Shown here piece after piece: positions 22,875 to 34,613 of a stretch of 64,000 nucleotides of DNA. The stretch is from Tetracentron sinense (lineage: Eukaryota; Streptophyta; Magnoliopsida; Trochodendrales; Trochodendraceae): the NCBI GenBank assembly GCA_015143295.1, contig CM026554.1, positions 34,857,531-34,921,530 on the forward strand, read 5' to 3'. The translations under genes and the position numbers were made by a program. The notes beneath the pieces were generated by a model. The model saw only the letters and a list, made by a program, of their open reading frames with translations. It was not told where the DNA came from and did not search any database. Each line of letters starts with the position of its first letter. Within the stretch, counting starts at the first letter, position 1.

Positions 22875-24244
22875 GTTGTTGTGAGCACGAATTTCGGTTA
22901 CTCACATTGGTGTTATGTTTAGAGTCGCCACTTACTAATTCAGTAGGGATAAGTTTCAGGTAATGGATAAGGTCTTGAGTCTGCTTAGAGTTCTGAGTAA
23001 GAGGTTCAATTAAGCCCAGGGAAGGTGTTAGGCGTCCCGGCAGTTCCGTTTTACAACGATTCCCTACTTACTAAGTTTAAGCCAATTTAATTTCAAGTTA
23101 TAGTCAAATGTCTTCGGTTTAATTTATACTAATCCAATAAGAGAAAAGCTAAACTAGGGTCGAACCCGTGTTGGGTTGTCTACGTACTCACATTGGGGTG
23201 AGATCAGACCGAGCGTAGTTCTGGCACATGAGCCCGTGCCAAGGCTAGGGGAGTGTTGTGTTTGCACTAAGGGTGGCTTAGGGTCTAGTTGGAAGGCTAG
23301 GGGTGGTTTGACTGGGTTGGTCAAGTGGTCGGTTATGATTGATTGGACCTGGTAGGCCAAAGGGTAATCCGGTAGACTAGGGTTTGGGCTCAGTAGGCCA
23401 AGCGGCAAGCCCGGAGGTTAGGGTGTAGTCCGGTAGACTAAGGATTGGGCCCGGTAGGCCAAGGATAAGCCTGGTAGGCTTGGATTGATCCTGGTAGGCC
23501 AAGGGTGAGCTTAGTAGGCTTGAGTTGGGCCCTGTAGGCCGATAGTAAACCCGGTAGGCTTAGGGTTAAGCCCGGTAGGCCAAGAGGAGTGTAACCGTGA
23601 TTAGATTTGCTAACCGGGGTTGGGTAAGGTCTAAGGTATGTTTATGGTCCTTAAGAATTGATTAATGATTTTTTAGGATTTTTTCCAATTTTCTAAGTTA
23701 AATGGGGCTAACCATGGTTAAAACATGAGTTTAATCATGATTAGTCCGGATAATCATGGTTAGGCATTCTACAAAGTTGAATTTGGGATTAGAATGCCGT
23801 TTGAGATTTTTTGGCATTTTCTAGGGTTTAAATGAGCTTAATCATGGTTAAACCAAGTGTTAACCATGGTTAAGCTCATCTAACTGTGGTTAAGCATGAA
23901 CACATAATCCAAGAATGATGTTCTCCAAAGTTTTAGAATATTTTGGATTTTATGGGATTTTTAAAAAAATTTCCAAGAGGTTTGACCAATTAACCATGGT
24001 TAACTCTTAACCATGGTTGAGTTAACTATGAGTTAAGGCAAGACAGGGCCCGGGCAGCTTGGCATGGGCCCCAGGGGTCAGGTCAGGTCTGTTGGAGGCC
24101 TTCCATGGGCCCTGGGCCACTGTAAAGCCCAGAAAAATTCAAAAAACCATTCTGTCGGCAGATGTATTACCGATAGATTCAGCACATTTTAACCCGAGTT
24201 TGAAGCCTTGTAACTCGAGTTAGGAGAGGAGTTAGGGGGTCTAT

Positions 24245-26786
24245 TGTCGCGACCCAAAACCCACCCTAGGAGTTAGAGTGAACTTTGGACGACTAATCAT
24301 GACTTGCTTGACAACTAACCTGCAAAACCCACAGAGCATATACAATAGAGGATATAAACAGTGGAAACATACTCTAACATAGCACAGCGGAAGACTACCA
24401 AACCTCTATGTATATACATACACAAATCCAAGTTTATACAAAAAGTAATCCATACGAAAGAGTGGACATGCCCGCCAAAATACATAAATCTAACTCTCAT
24501 CTCACCCACAGCTAATCCACTCAGAATCTAATCACCACCTACTGATAACCCTCTACGGGAGGTTCCTCCAAAGGCTCCTCGGCGTACTCCTCTTCCACCC
24601 ATGGACCAGGAGCACAAACATCAAATGGGGCAGCAGCTCCCTCAGAACCTGCCGACAAAAGAAGTACGGCTGAGCATGGAATACTCAGCGGGTACTAAAT
24701 ACTAACCAACAATTATAGCGTAGAAATAGCAATACATAATCAGGAGCAATTCATATATGTCAAACGGAAACAATTCACATCATACAAGGAAGTAAAGCAG
24801 TTTATAATCATGCTTGTAATTCGTAGAAAACCGATAAATCCTCTTGAAACATCGTGTGCTTGACTTGACTTGAAATATCTTTTTGTACTTGAAAGCTTGT
24901 CATGTCTATCTTGCTTGATTCTTGTATGTCGTGTCATGTCATGCATGTCATGCGTGCTTGCTTGTGATCATGTAACTTGTGAGATATCCTTGTGAGGTGT
25001 CCTTGTGAGATTCCTTGAGAGGGAAGGGAGACCCTTCTTTATGCAATGCACTTGCGAGGGAAGGGAGACCCTTCTTTATGATATGTATGTACTTGCGAGG
25101 GAAGGGAGACCCTTCTTCATGATATGCACTTGTGAGTGAGGGGAGACCCCTCGTGGAATGTTGGTTCTTGTCTTCTTTTGAAAAGCGAGGTAAAACATAT
25201 CGTAGGATATGTCCCACCTCTAACCATGTTCTTGAAAACCTCGATAAATCATGCCATGCATGCCGTGCTCGTGGAAACCGTGTACATACTTGCATTCAAA
25301 TTTAAAGATGACATTTGGGTAATTTCACAACACATATAGCATCAAAGATTGAGTAATGTAGTATTCATAGCATTATGGGAAAACAGGAAACACACTATCA
25401 TAGTCCCTAGCAATATTCATAATTTATTAGGCATGCATTTCCAGATTTTCAGCTCACTGTGTTCACCTTGGCATTTCATCAAACATGGTGTGTTCATTAT
25501 GGATTTACCCTACAACATGCTTTTCTAGATGGGTTTTACTCAAATCATACATGTACATTCATTATTGGAACAATGCCCTTCCCCATTTGTTCATCACACA
25601 CAACCATTGGCATCCAATCGCCCATTCCATCTCCATTCACCATTCACCATTCACCATTTACCATTTATCCATCTCATAGCACATGTGTAAATGAAAGAAA
25701 ATGAAGAGAAAAGAAGGGGAAAGAGGAACTATAACTAGGAGGGTAGTAAGAAGCACCGACCTTGAAGAAATGAGGAAGAAACCCCTTTCCAAAACGACTG
25801 TGTAGCTGCTGCCCTAGTTTGAGGAGATGCTCCTCACGAGTTTGTGCCTTGATCTTGAAGAAAAACGGGCTGGTGGTTGATCTAGGGTTTCAAACCCTTT
25901 GATTTCTCTCCCAAATGGAAACCCTAGGTTGGAATCGCCTTCTCCTCTTTCTTCTATTCTCTCAAACTCTCTAAGTGTCGAATGATGCCCTAAAGGCTCA
26001 GATTAAACTCTTAAGGTAAGAGTGAACTGACCAAAAGACCGAAATACCCTTATTGGGATTTCTGTGAATAGTGCTGTGAATAGTGCCAACTCGTTGTGCT
26101 GTGAATAGTGCCAACTCGTTGTACTGTGAATAGTGCCAACTCGTTGTGCTGTGAATAGTGCAAACTCGTTGTACTATGAATAGTGCCAACTCGTTGTGCT
26201 GTGAATAGTGCCAACTCGTTGTACTGTGAATAGTGCCAACTCGTTGTGCTGTGAATAGTGCCAACTCGTTGTGCTGTGAATAGTGCCAACTCGTTGTGCT
26301 GTGAATAGTGCCAACTCGTTGTGCTGTGAATAGTGCCAACTCGTTGTGCTGTGAATAGTGCCAACTCGTTGTGCTGTGAATAGTGCCAACTCGTTGTGCT
26401 GTGAATAGTGCCAACTCGTTGTGCTGTGAATAGTGCCAACTCGTTGTGCTGTGAATAGTGCCAACTCGTTGTGCTGTGAATAGTGCCAACTCGTTGTGCT
26501 GTACAAACGTGCCCGTGGTGAGTTGTACAACGTGCCCGTGGTGAGTTGTACAACGGATGCACACAGTATACGTTTTCCTACAGGTACAGACTGTTTTGGC
26601 CATATCTTTTGACTCGTTCGTCCGATTTTGACGATTCAACTTGCGTTGTGTTCGTACTTCGAAGAGGAACAATTCTGACAGTTCAAAATTTCCAAATTCT
26701 TCCTCATTTATTAATCATACCTCTAAAAAGGCAAGATGACAACGAAAGTGTCATGTATTAAGCATGGAAAAGTCTGGGGCTCTACA
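24245..26786 (-). repeat. 3' LTR of the chromovirus
   Basis: 2542 bp. On the - strand it starts TGTAGAGCCCCAGACTTTTC and ends TTTTGGGTCGCGACA. It contains a 17-unit 25-bp array (26071-26495), a short attcacc heptamer array near 25633-25667 and about four copies of a 55-60 bp segment with gggaagggagacccttctt (25012-25160). The 121-bp length difference from the other LTR equals exactly four 25-bp units plus three heptamers. Confidence 0.95.
26071..26495 (-). repeat. 25-bp tandem array, 17 units
   Basis: 425 bp of units containing gtgctgtgaatagtgccaac and five more bases, in perfect 25-bp register. Variants (gtactgtgaat, gtactatgaat, gtgcaaac) are confined to the first few units on the left. 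Because 25 is not a multiple of 3, all frames stay open over three-unit periods and give long spurious repetitive ORFs on the - strand. It lies in the 5' half of the LTR, presumably U3. Confidence 0.95.
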
Positions 26787-26799
26787 TCCTCCCCCCCTT
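26787..26799 (-). other. Polypurine tract of the chromovirus
   Basis: On the - strand AAGGGGGGGAGGA lies directly before the TGTAGAG start of the 3' LTR, where plus-strand DNA synthesis should be primed. Confidence 0.85.
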
Positions 26800-26888
26800 A
26801 CAAAAATTTCGTCCTCGAAATTCAGACACTACTTGCATTACAAATCAAAAAGGACATTACAAGTCATATACAGACTTCACACAGAAAC

Positions 26889-29800
26889 TCATTCAAGTAA
26901 TTCTGGGTACTTTGCTTTGACTTCGGCTTCACGCTCCCATGTAGCTTCTTCCCGAGCATGGTGTTGCCATTGCACAAGAACCAAAGGGATTGTCTTGTTG
27001 CGAAACACCTGATTCCTTCGATCTAAAATCTGGACTGGCTTTTCAATCAAGGTGAGGTCCTCTCGAATCTCCAACTGTTCCAAGTCTATGACATGCGAAG
27101 GATCCGCAAGATACTTCCGAAGCATGGACACATGGAAGACGTTATGAACTGTAGCCATGTGAGGTGGAAGAGCTACTCGATAAGCAACTTCACCAACTCG
27201 TGTGATAATCTCAAAAGGCCCAACATACCGAGGACTGAGCTTGCCTCGCTTCCCAAATCTCATGATCCCTTTGCTAGGAGATACTTTCACAAAAACTTGA
27301 TCCCCTACTTGAAATTCCAAGTCCCTACGGCGTGTGTCCGCATAACTTTTCTGGCGATCTTGAGCGGCTTTCAATCGATCCCGGATGATCTTAACTGTGT
27401 TTGCAGTTTGCTCAATCAACTCCGGACCAAGCACTTTCCTTTCGCCTACCTCATCCCAATAGAGAGGAGACCTACAACTTCGCCCATACAAGGCCTCAAA
27501 TGGTGCCATTTGAATACTTGCTTGATAGCTGTTATTATAGGCAAATTCAACCAATGGCAAGTGCTCTTCCCAACTACCTCTGAAATCCAACATACAAGCC
27601 CGAAGCATGTCTTCAATGACTTGGTTCACTCTTTCGGTTTGTCCATCCGTCTGTGGATGAAAAGCGGTGCTGAAATCAAGTCGGGAACCCATAGCCTCCT
27701 GGAAACTTTTCCAAAATCTTGACGTGAATCTTGGATCCCGATCCGACACAATACTAACAGGCACTCCGTGCAATCTAACTACTTCCTTGATGTATAGTGC
27801 AGCCAACTGACTTGAGTTGAAAGTAGTTCGGTAGGGTAAGAAATGAGCGGACTTTGTCAAACGATCCACTACTACTCATATCGCATCTGAGCCCCTTGCC
27901 GTCTTTGGCAAGCCAACTATGAAATCCATGGATATGTTCTCCCATTTCCACTCGGGAATCGGAAGGGAATGCAATAGACCAGCGGGTCGCATGTGTTCTG
28001 CTTTCACCTGTTGGCACACTAAGCACCGTGCCACATATTCCGCAACCTCCCTCTTCATATTCCGCCACCAAAAGTGACTCTTGAGGTTCCGGTACATCTT
28101 TGTACCCCCTGGGTGCACTGTGTATTTCGAACGGTGTGCTTCATCCAAAATTTCTCTTCGAAGATCTGCATTGGCTGGGACGCACAGTCTTCCCTTGAAG
28201 GTGATAACACCCCGACTAGTGAGAGAGAAGTCCTCACTACCCTTAGCAACTTCCTTGTCCCGATAAGCCAACAATTCAGCATCCATGGCTTGATATTCTT
28301 GGATCAAATCTATAATGTACGGCCGAACCGTAACATTTGCCAAGGTAGGACCACGGACAGAGTCATTCACACTGATGTCCAGATTTGCCAAATCTTCTAG
28401 TAGCTTCCATTCTTGAACCAACATATGTGCTAACAACCCTTGAGGTCTTCTACTCAAAGCATCTGCCACTACATTTGCTTTACCCGGGTGGTATTGAATG
28501 GTACAATCATAGTCTTTCAAAAATTCCATCCAACGCCGTTGCCTTAGATTCAGCTCCTTTTGGGAAAAGAGATACTTGAGACTCTTGTGATCAGTGAACA
28601 CATAGAACTCCACCCCATAAAGGTAATGACGCCAAATCTTAAGTGCAAACACGACCGCCGCAAGCTCCAAGTCGTGCGTGGGATAATTCTTCTCATGCTC
28701 CTTCAATTGCCTTGATGCATAGGCAATGACTTTCTTATGCTGCATGAGTACACACCCAAGTCCAACGTGTGAGGCATCACTATACACCTCATACCCATAA
28801 GGTCCAGATGGCACAGTAAGGACAGGGGCTGTAGTAAGCCTCTTCTTCAGCTCTAAGAAACTGATCTCGCACTTATCACTCCATACAAACTTGGCGCTCT
28901 TCCTTGTCAGGTAAGTGAGTGGTGCTGCAAGGCTAGAGAAACCCTCTACGAATCTCCTATAGTAGCCTGCCAATCCAAGAAAGCTGCGTATCTCGGTAAC
29001 ACTCTTGGGCCTCGCCCAACTCATAACTGCTTCGATCTTCTTTGGATCTACCGATATACCTTCTGCAGAAACAACGTGGCCTAGGAATGCCACCTCTTCT
29101 AACCAAAACTCACACTTGCTAAGTTTGGCGTATAGCTTGTGCTCTCTTAGCATTTCCAAGGCAAGGCATAGGTCGCGTGTGTGATCTTCCCGTGTCTGGG
29201 AATAGACCAAGATGTCATCCACAAATACAATCACGCACCTATCAAGGTGTGGCCGGAACACCCGGTTCATCAAATCCATAAAGGCTGCCGGCGCGTTCGT
29301 GAGTCCAAAAGGCATTACCAAGAACTCGTAGTGCCCATATCGAGTCCTGAAAGCAGTTTTGGGAACATCTTCCGCCTTAATCTTCAACTGGTGATAACCC
29401 GATCGAAGATCTATCTTCGAGAAAAATCTCGCTCCCTTCAACTGATCGAACAAGTCATCAATCCTAGGCAAGGGATACCTATTCTTTATGGTGACTTTGT
29501 TCAATTGCCGGTAATCGACACACATCCGCATCGAGCCATCTTTTTTCTTAACAAACAACACCGGGGCACCCCACGGTGAGACACTTGGTCGAATGAAGCC
29601 AAGGCCTTGCAATTCTTCCAACTGAGTCTTCAACTCCTTGAGTTCAATAGGGGCCATCCTATATGGAGCTCTGAAAACAGGAGCTGTGCCTGGTGCAAGC
29701 TCGATCATAAACTCAATCTCCCTATCTGGAGGCAATCCTGGCAACTCCTCTGGAAATACATCCAGGAACTCACTCACAACCGGAATAGTCGATGAGTCCT

Positions 29801-30214
29801 TTGCCTCGAGATTAGCTAAGCCCAACGCCGCAAAACTAGCAATAGATCTACTTCTCAACCCGCGAAAGTGGAATGGTTTTCCTTCTACTGGCTTGAAGAG
29901 TACCATTTTCTCAAAGCAAGCTACATGCCCATGATGTGCTGCTAACCAATCCATTCCCAATATAACATCAAAGTCTTGGAATCCAAGGACGATGAGATCA
30001 ACCGCCAATTCGTGGCTTCCAACTTGGACCACACTATTTCTATACACTTTATCTGCCAATACTGTTTTGCCGAGAGGAGTCGAAATGGCTAACTCCGGTT
30101 CTAGCTGACTTGGCCCTGCAGAAAAACCTTCTGAAAAACTCGGCGAGACAAACGAATGAGTAGACCCGGTATCAATCAATACTCGAGCCAAATACTCATT
30201 GACTAGTAGGGTTC
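26889..30214 (-). CDS. pol: Chromovirus pol (PR-RT-RH-INT-chromodomain), one in-frame stop
   Basis: Second exon of a gag-pol frame, 3326 nt. In order: aspartic protease ([12 protein letters not shown]); reverse transcriptase with [17 protein letters not shown] and active-site FVDDILVY; RNase H ([13 protein letters not shown]); integrase with an HHCC zinc finger (HPGG, then CLVCQQVK), core acidic residues in [13 protein letters not shown] and TERVNQ, and a C-terminal chromodomain ([14 protein letters not shown]). These place it in the Tekay/Del chromovirus clade. Residues are conserved throughout, but a TGA at 27876-27878 sits where relatives have Trp, just after the first integrase Asp. No ATG starts this frame near protease, which supports translation as Gag-Pol after splicing. 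Confidence 0.93.
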
Positions 30215-30356
30215 CTGAAATTTTAACTAACTAAGTCAATCCATGCATCAACAGAATATACTCATAGGTATATATATATATCATACCAAGTATGTACACA
30301 AGGAATAAAACACAACATATCAATCACGAATAACGAAAATAATTCCAAACGCGTAC
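30215..30356 (-). other. Putative intron between gag and protease
   Basis: Read on the - strand: donor CAAG|GTACGC, acceptor AAAATTTCAG|GAACCC, 142 bp, very AT-rich, with a TTGAC branch-like word about 25 nt before the acceptor. Joining the exons gives [20 protein letters not shown], the usual uninterrupted Gag-to-protease sequence of this clade. Unspliced, the gag frame runs 31 codons into the intron and stops at about 30262. Exon lengths (1240 and 3326 nt) keep frame exactly. This is a sequence-based inference without transcript data. Confidence 0.8.
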
Positions 30357-31596
30357 CTTGCACCACATCATCAGATGCAAGTGCATCACCCTCTGTCAAA
30401 GCAAATACACGCCCCTGGTTTGCCTGGCGAGACTGAGGTGTAGACCGGGTAGTCTGAGATGACGCCTGATATGATCCTGCTGGGCGTGCTGGTGGATTAA
30501 TCCCCTGAGACTGGCCTGGTAAATGCCGACTGGGGCAATCCCTGATCATATGGCCCTGGCGACCACAATGAAAACATCCACCCGATGCCCTTCGGCAATC
30601 CCCTGCCGGGTGCCTTCGGCCGCATGAAGTGCAGACCTCGTGTGCATAAGTCGGAGGGGCCGAAAGTGGAGCATAACTCATCGTCTGAGGTGCAACAGGC
30701 CGTGGGGCTGGAAGAGCCTGCGGTCTCGGTGCCTGAGGCACATACTGCCGTGGAGCTGGAGGCGCATAAGAAGGCCTCATCAATGGTGCTGGCCACGCAT
30801 ACTGATAACGAGTCCGCCTCTCTGGAGGTGCTGAACTACTAGCTTGGCCTCTCGCTAACTCCCTCTTCTTGGACACTGTCTCCGAATTGGCCTCGACCAA
30901 TAAGGCCTTGTCTACTACCTCAGGGTAGGTAGTATGCCTGAAAATGGACACCTTCTCCATAATCACATCCTTGAGCCCTTGCTCAAATCTCCTCGCCTTC
31001 ATTGCCTCAGTAGCAACCATATGAGGCGCAAATCTCGACAACTCCGAGAACTTGGCCTCGTATTGTGCCACCGACATCAAACCTTGCTCAAGGTTGATGA
31101 ATTCTCTCTCTTTCTTTTCCCGTGCTCCAATCGGAAAATACTTTTTGTAAAAAGTATCCTTGAACTCCTCCCAAGTCCAAGGTAGACCCTGCATGGTCAA
31201 ATCTCTCGTCCTCAGTGCGGACAACCACCAATGATGGGCTTCGCCTTCTAGCATGAAAGCTGCCCATGCTACTCTCTCCTCCTCTGAAGGTGAGAGGACC
31301 GTAAAGATCTTCTCCATCTGGAGGATCCATGCCTCCGCGGTAAGAGGGTCCACACTCCCATGGAAGGATGGAGGACTCAATCTCCTGAATGCCTCAACTC
31401 CAGCGGTACGATGTACTGGAGCTACGGGCGGTGGAGTAGGTGCCGCCGATGATGGTATAGCCTGCCGAGCCGCCAGTATGGCGAGTGTCTCAGCAATAGA
31501 GCCTAAGACTCGAGAGAGGTCCGGCTGCTCATCCTCATCCCGTGAAGAAGAGGAAGCTCTGGTATGTGGTCCACGACCCCGTGTGTTCCGTCTCAT
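30357..31596 (-). CDS. gag: Chromovirus gag (exon 1 of gag-pol)
   Basis: It encodes the capsid and nucleocapsid part, which packages the RNA into virus-like particles in the cytoplasm. It starts at the ATG of MRRNTRGRGPHTR and has a Ser/Asp/Glu-rich head. The Retrotrans_gag core follows (FHGSVDPLTAEAWILQMEKI, then WEEFKDTFYKKYFP and LEQGLMSVAQYE), then a Pro/Ala-rich linker and a CCHC zinc knuckle (CFHCGRQGHMIRDC). An extra CTSCGRRHPAGDC motif lies just before the knuckle. 413 full codons plus one base precede the putative donor; with the intron retained the product would be 444 residues. No disabling change is seen. Confidence 0.92.
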
Positions 31597-31933
31597 GACA
31601 CAAGTCCTGAGAATAATAACACCACATGAGTCTAACTTGAAACCACAGTTTACTTCAATGCCATTTCACAATAATCCAATTTGTATTAGTTGTATAATAC
31701 TAATATACATCGCATTAAGTCATCAGAGTATTTATAATGTTATACTTTGGTGTTCTAGCGTTCCTAAGGCTCGTACTTGGTTGAAATAACCATTTTGACT
31801 AAGACTAAAGTTTAGTCTTACACTTGGATCAAGACTCTCTTCCGACTTACTTTCTTCCTAACTTGTTTCCTGACATATGCTCTTGTCAAGCCGTGGTATA
31901 AGATTCTAAGTGACCCTAGAGACCTAAAGCCTA

Positions 31934-31946
31934 AGCTCTGATACCA
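31934..31946 (-). other. Primer-binding site (tRNA-iMet)
   Basis: On the - strand TGGTATCAGAGCT lies four bases after the 5' LTR end. It is the classical match to the 3' end of initiator methionine tRNA, used to prime minus-strand synthesis. Confidence 0.9.
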
Positions 31947-31950
31947 CTTC

Positions 31951-34613
31951 TGTCGCGACCCAAAACCCACCCTAGGAGTTAGAGTGAACTTTGGACGACC
32001 AATCATGACTTGCTTGACAATTAACCTGCAAAACCCACAGAGCATATACAATAGAGGATATAAACAGTGGAAACATACTCTAACATAGCACAGCGGAAGA
32101 CTACCAAACCTCTATGTATATACATACACAAATCCAAGTTTATACAAAAAGTAATCCATACGAAAGAGTGGACATGCCCGCCAAAATACATAAATCTAAC
32201 TCTCATCTCACCCACAGCTAATCCACTCAGAATCTAATCACCACCTACTGATAACCCTCTACGGGAGGTTCCTCCAAAGGCTCCTCGGCGTACTCCTCTT
32301 CCACTCATGGACCAGGAGCACAAACATCAAATGGGGCAGCAGCTCCCTCAGAACCTGCCGACAAAAGAAGTACGGCTGAGCATGGAATACTCAGCGGGTA
32401 CTAAATACTAACCAACAATTATAGCTTAGAAATAGCAATACATAATCAGGAGCAATTCATATATGTCAAACGGAAACAATTCACATCATACAAGGAAGTA
32501 AAGCAGTTTATAATCATGCTTGTAATTCGTAGAAAACCGATAAATCCTCTTGAAACATCGTGTGCTTGACTTGACTTGAAATATCTTTTTGTACTTGAAA
32601 GCTTGTCATGTCTATCTTGCTTGATTCTTGTATGTCGTGTCATGTCATGCATGTCATGCGTGCTTGCTTGTGATCATGTAACTTGTGAGATATCCTTGTG
32701 AGGTGTCCTTGTGAGATGCCTTGAGAGGGAAGGGAGACCCTTCTTTATGCAATGCACTTGCGAGGGAAGGGAGACCCTTCTTTATGATATGTATGTACTT
32801 GCGAGGGAAGGGAGACCCTTCTTCATGATATGCACTTGTGAGTGAGGGGAGACCCCTCGTGGAATGTTGGTTCTTGTCTTCTTGTGAAAAGCGAGGTAAA
32901 TCATATCGTAGGATATGTCCCACCTCTAACCATGTTCTTGAAAACCTCGATAAATCATGCCATGCATGCCGTGCTCGTGGAAACCGTGTACATACTTGCA
33001 TTCAAATTTAAAGATGACATTTGGGTAATTTCACAACACATATAGCATCAAAGATTGAGTAATGTAGTATTCATAGCATTATGGGAAAACAGGAAACACA
33101 CTATCATAGTCCCTAGCAATATTCATAATTTATTAGGCATGCATTTCCAGATTTTCAGCTCACTGTGTTCACCTTGGCATTTCATCAAACATGGTGTGTT
33201 CATTATGGATTTACCCTACAACATGCTTTTCTAGATGGGTTTTACTCAAATCATACATGTACATTCATTATTGGAACAATGCCCTTCCCCATTTGTTCAT
33301 CACACACAACCATTGGCATCCAATCGCCCATTCCATCTCCATTCACCATTCACCATTCACCATTCACCATTCACCATTCACCATTTACCATTTATCCATC
33401 TCATAGCACATGTGTAAATGAAAGAAAATGAAGAGAAAAGAAGGGAAAAGAGGAACTATAACTAGGAGGGTAGTAAGAAGCACCGACCTTGAAGAAATGA
33501 GGAAGAAACCCCTTTCCAAAACGACTGTGTAGCTGCTGCCCTAGTTTGAGGAGATGCTCCTCACGAGTTTGTGCCTTGATCTTGAAGAAAAACGGGCTGG
33601 AGGTTGATCTAGGGTTTCAAACCCTTTGATTTCTCTCCCAAATGGAAACCCTAGGTTGGAATCGCCTTCTCCTCTTTCTTCTATTCTCTCAAACTCTCTA
33701 AGTGTCGAATGATGCCCTAAAGGCTCAGATTAAACTCTTAAGGTAAGAGTGAACTGACCAAAAGACCGAAATACCCTTATTGGGATTTCTGTGAATAGTG
33801 CTGTGAATAGTGCCAACTCGTTGTGCTGTGAATAGTGCCAACTCGTTGTACTGTGAATAGTGCCAACTCGTTGTGCTGTGAATAGTGCCAACTCGTTGTA
33901 CTATGAATAGTGCCAACTCGTTGTGCTGTGAATAGTGCCAACTCGTTGTACTGTGAATAGTGCCAACTCGTTGTGCTGTGAATAGTGCCAACTCGTTGTG
34001 CTGTGAATAGTGCCAACTCGTTGTGCTGTGAATAGTGCCAACTCGTTGTGCTGTGAATAGTGCCAACTCGTTGTGCTGTGAATAGTGCCAACTCGTTGTG
34101 CTGTGAATAGTGCCAACTCGTTGTACTATGAATAGTGCCAACTCGTTGTGCTGTGAATAGTGCCAACTCGTTGTGCTGTGAATAGTGCCAACTCGTTGTG
34201 CTGTGATTAGTGCCAACTCGTTGTACTATGAATAGTGCCAACTCGTTGTGCTGTGAATAGTGCCAACTCGTTGTGCTGTGAATAGTGCCAACTCGTTGTG
34301 CTGTGAATAGTGCCAACTCGTTGTGCTGTACAAACGTGCCCGTGGTGAGTTGTACAACGTGCCCGTGGTGAGTTGTACAACGGATGCACACAGTATACGT
34401 TTTCCTACAGGTACAGACTGTTTTGGCCATATCTTTTGACTCGTTCGTCCGATTTTGACGATTCAACTTGCGTTGTGTTCGTACTTCGAAGAGGAACAAT
34501 TCTGACATTTCAAAATTTCCAAATTCTTCCTCATTTATTAATCATACCTCTAAAAAGGCAAGATGACAACGAAAGTGTCATGTATTAAGCATGGAAAAGT
34601 CTGGGGCTCTACA
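31951..34613 (-). repeat. 5' LTR of the chromovirus
   Basis: 2663 bp, same ends as the 3' LTR. It has a 21-unit 25-bp array (33798-34322) and a longer attcacc heptamer array (about 33340-33393). Transcription should run leftward from here. Substitutions against the other LTR seen by eye include positions in 31978-32025, 32720, 32884-32900, 33447, 33601 and 34505. Confidence 0.95.
33798..34322 (-). repeat. 25-bp tandem array, 21 units
   Basis: 525 bp in exact 25-bp register, the same unit as 26071-26495. The left-end variant units match those of the other LTR, but extra variant units (a gtactatg unit near 34124 and a gtgattag unit near 34205) appear in the middle. This suggests internal duplication after insertion. 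Confidence 0.95.

Larger units (their letters stand above)
24245..34613 (-). mobile_element. Ty3/gypsy chromovirus, Tekay/Del type, nearly complete
   Basis: A 10,369-bp element lying in reverse inside an Ogre-type solo LTR. It has two near-identical LTRs, a tRNA-iMet primer-binding site, gag, pol (protease, RT, RNase H, integrase with a C-terminal chromodomain) and a polypurine tract. The flanking target-site duplication tctat (24240-24244, 34614-34618) is exact. By eye the LTRs differ by only about ten substitutions outside their arrays, so the insertion is recent. Chromodomains in this lineage are thought to guide integration toward marked chromatin. The one visible coding lesion is an in-frame TGA in integrase. 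The gag-pol junction appears to hold a spliceosomal intron. Confidence 0.95.

Noticed and set aside
25998-26672. Long repetitive open frames on the - strand (over 200 codons) encoding a 25-residue repeat protein
   Set aside because: They arise from the 25-bp tandem array in the chromovirus LTR. All three frames are open with the same period, there is no domain, and the copy in the other LTR has a different length.
27093-27722. A 209-codon + strand frame
   Set aside because: It is the antisense shadow of the chromovirus integrase.
33777-34508. A second 243-codon repetitive frame of the same kind
   Set aside because: The same array in the other LTR; the length changes with unit number, not with coding constraint.
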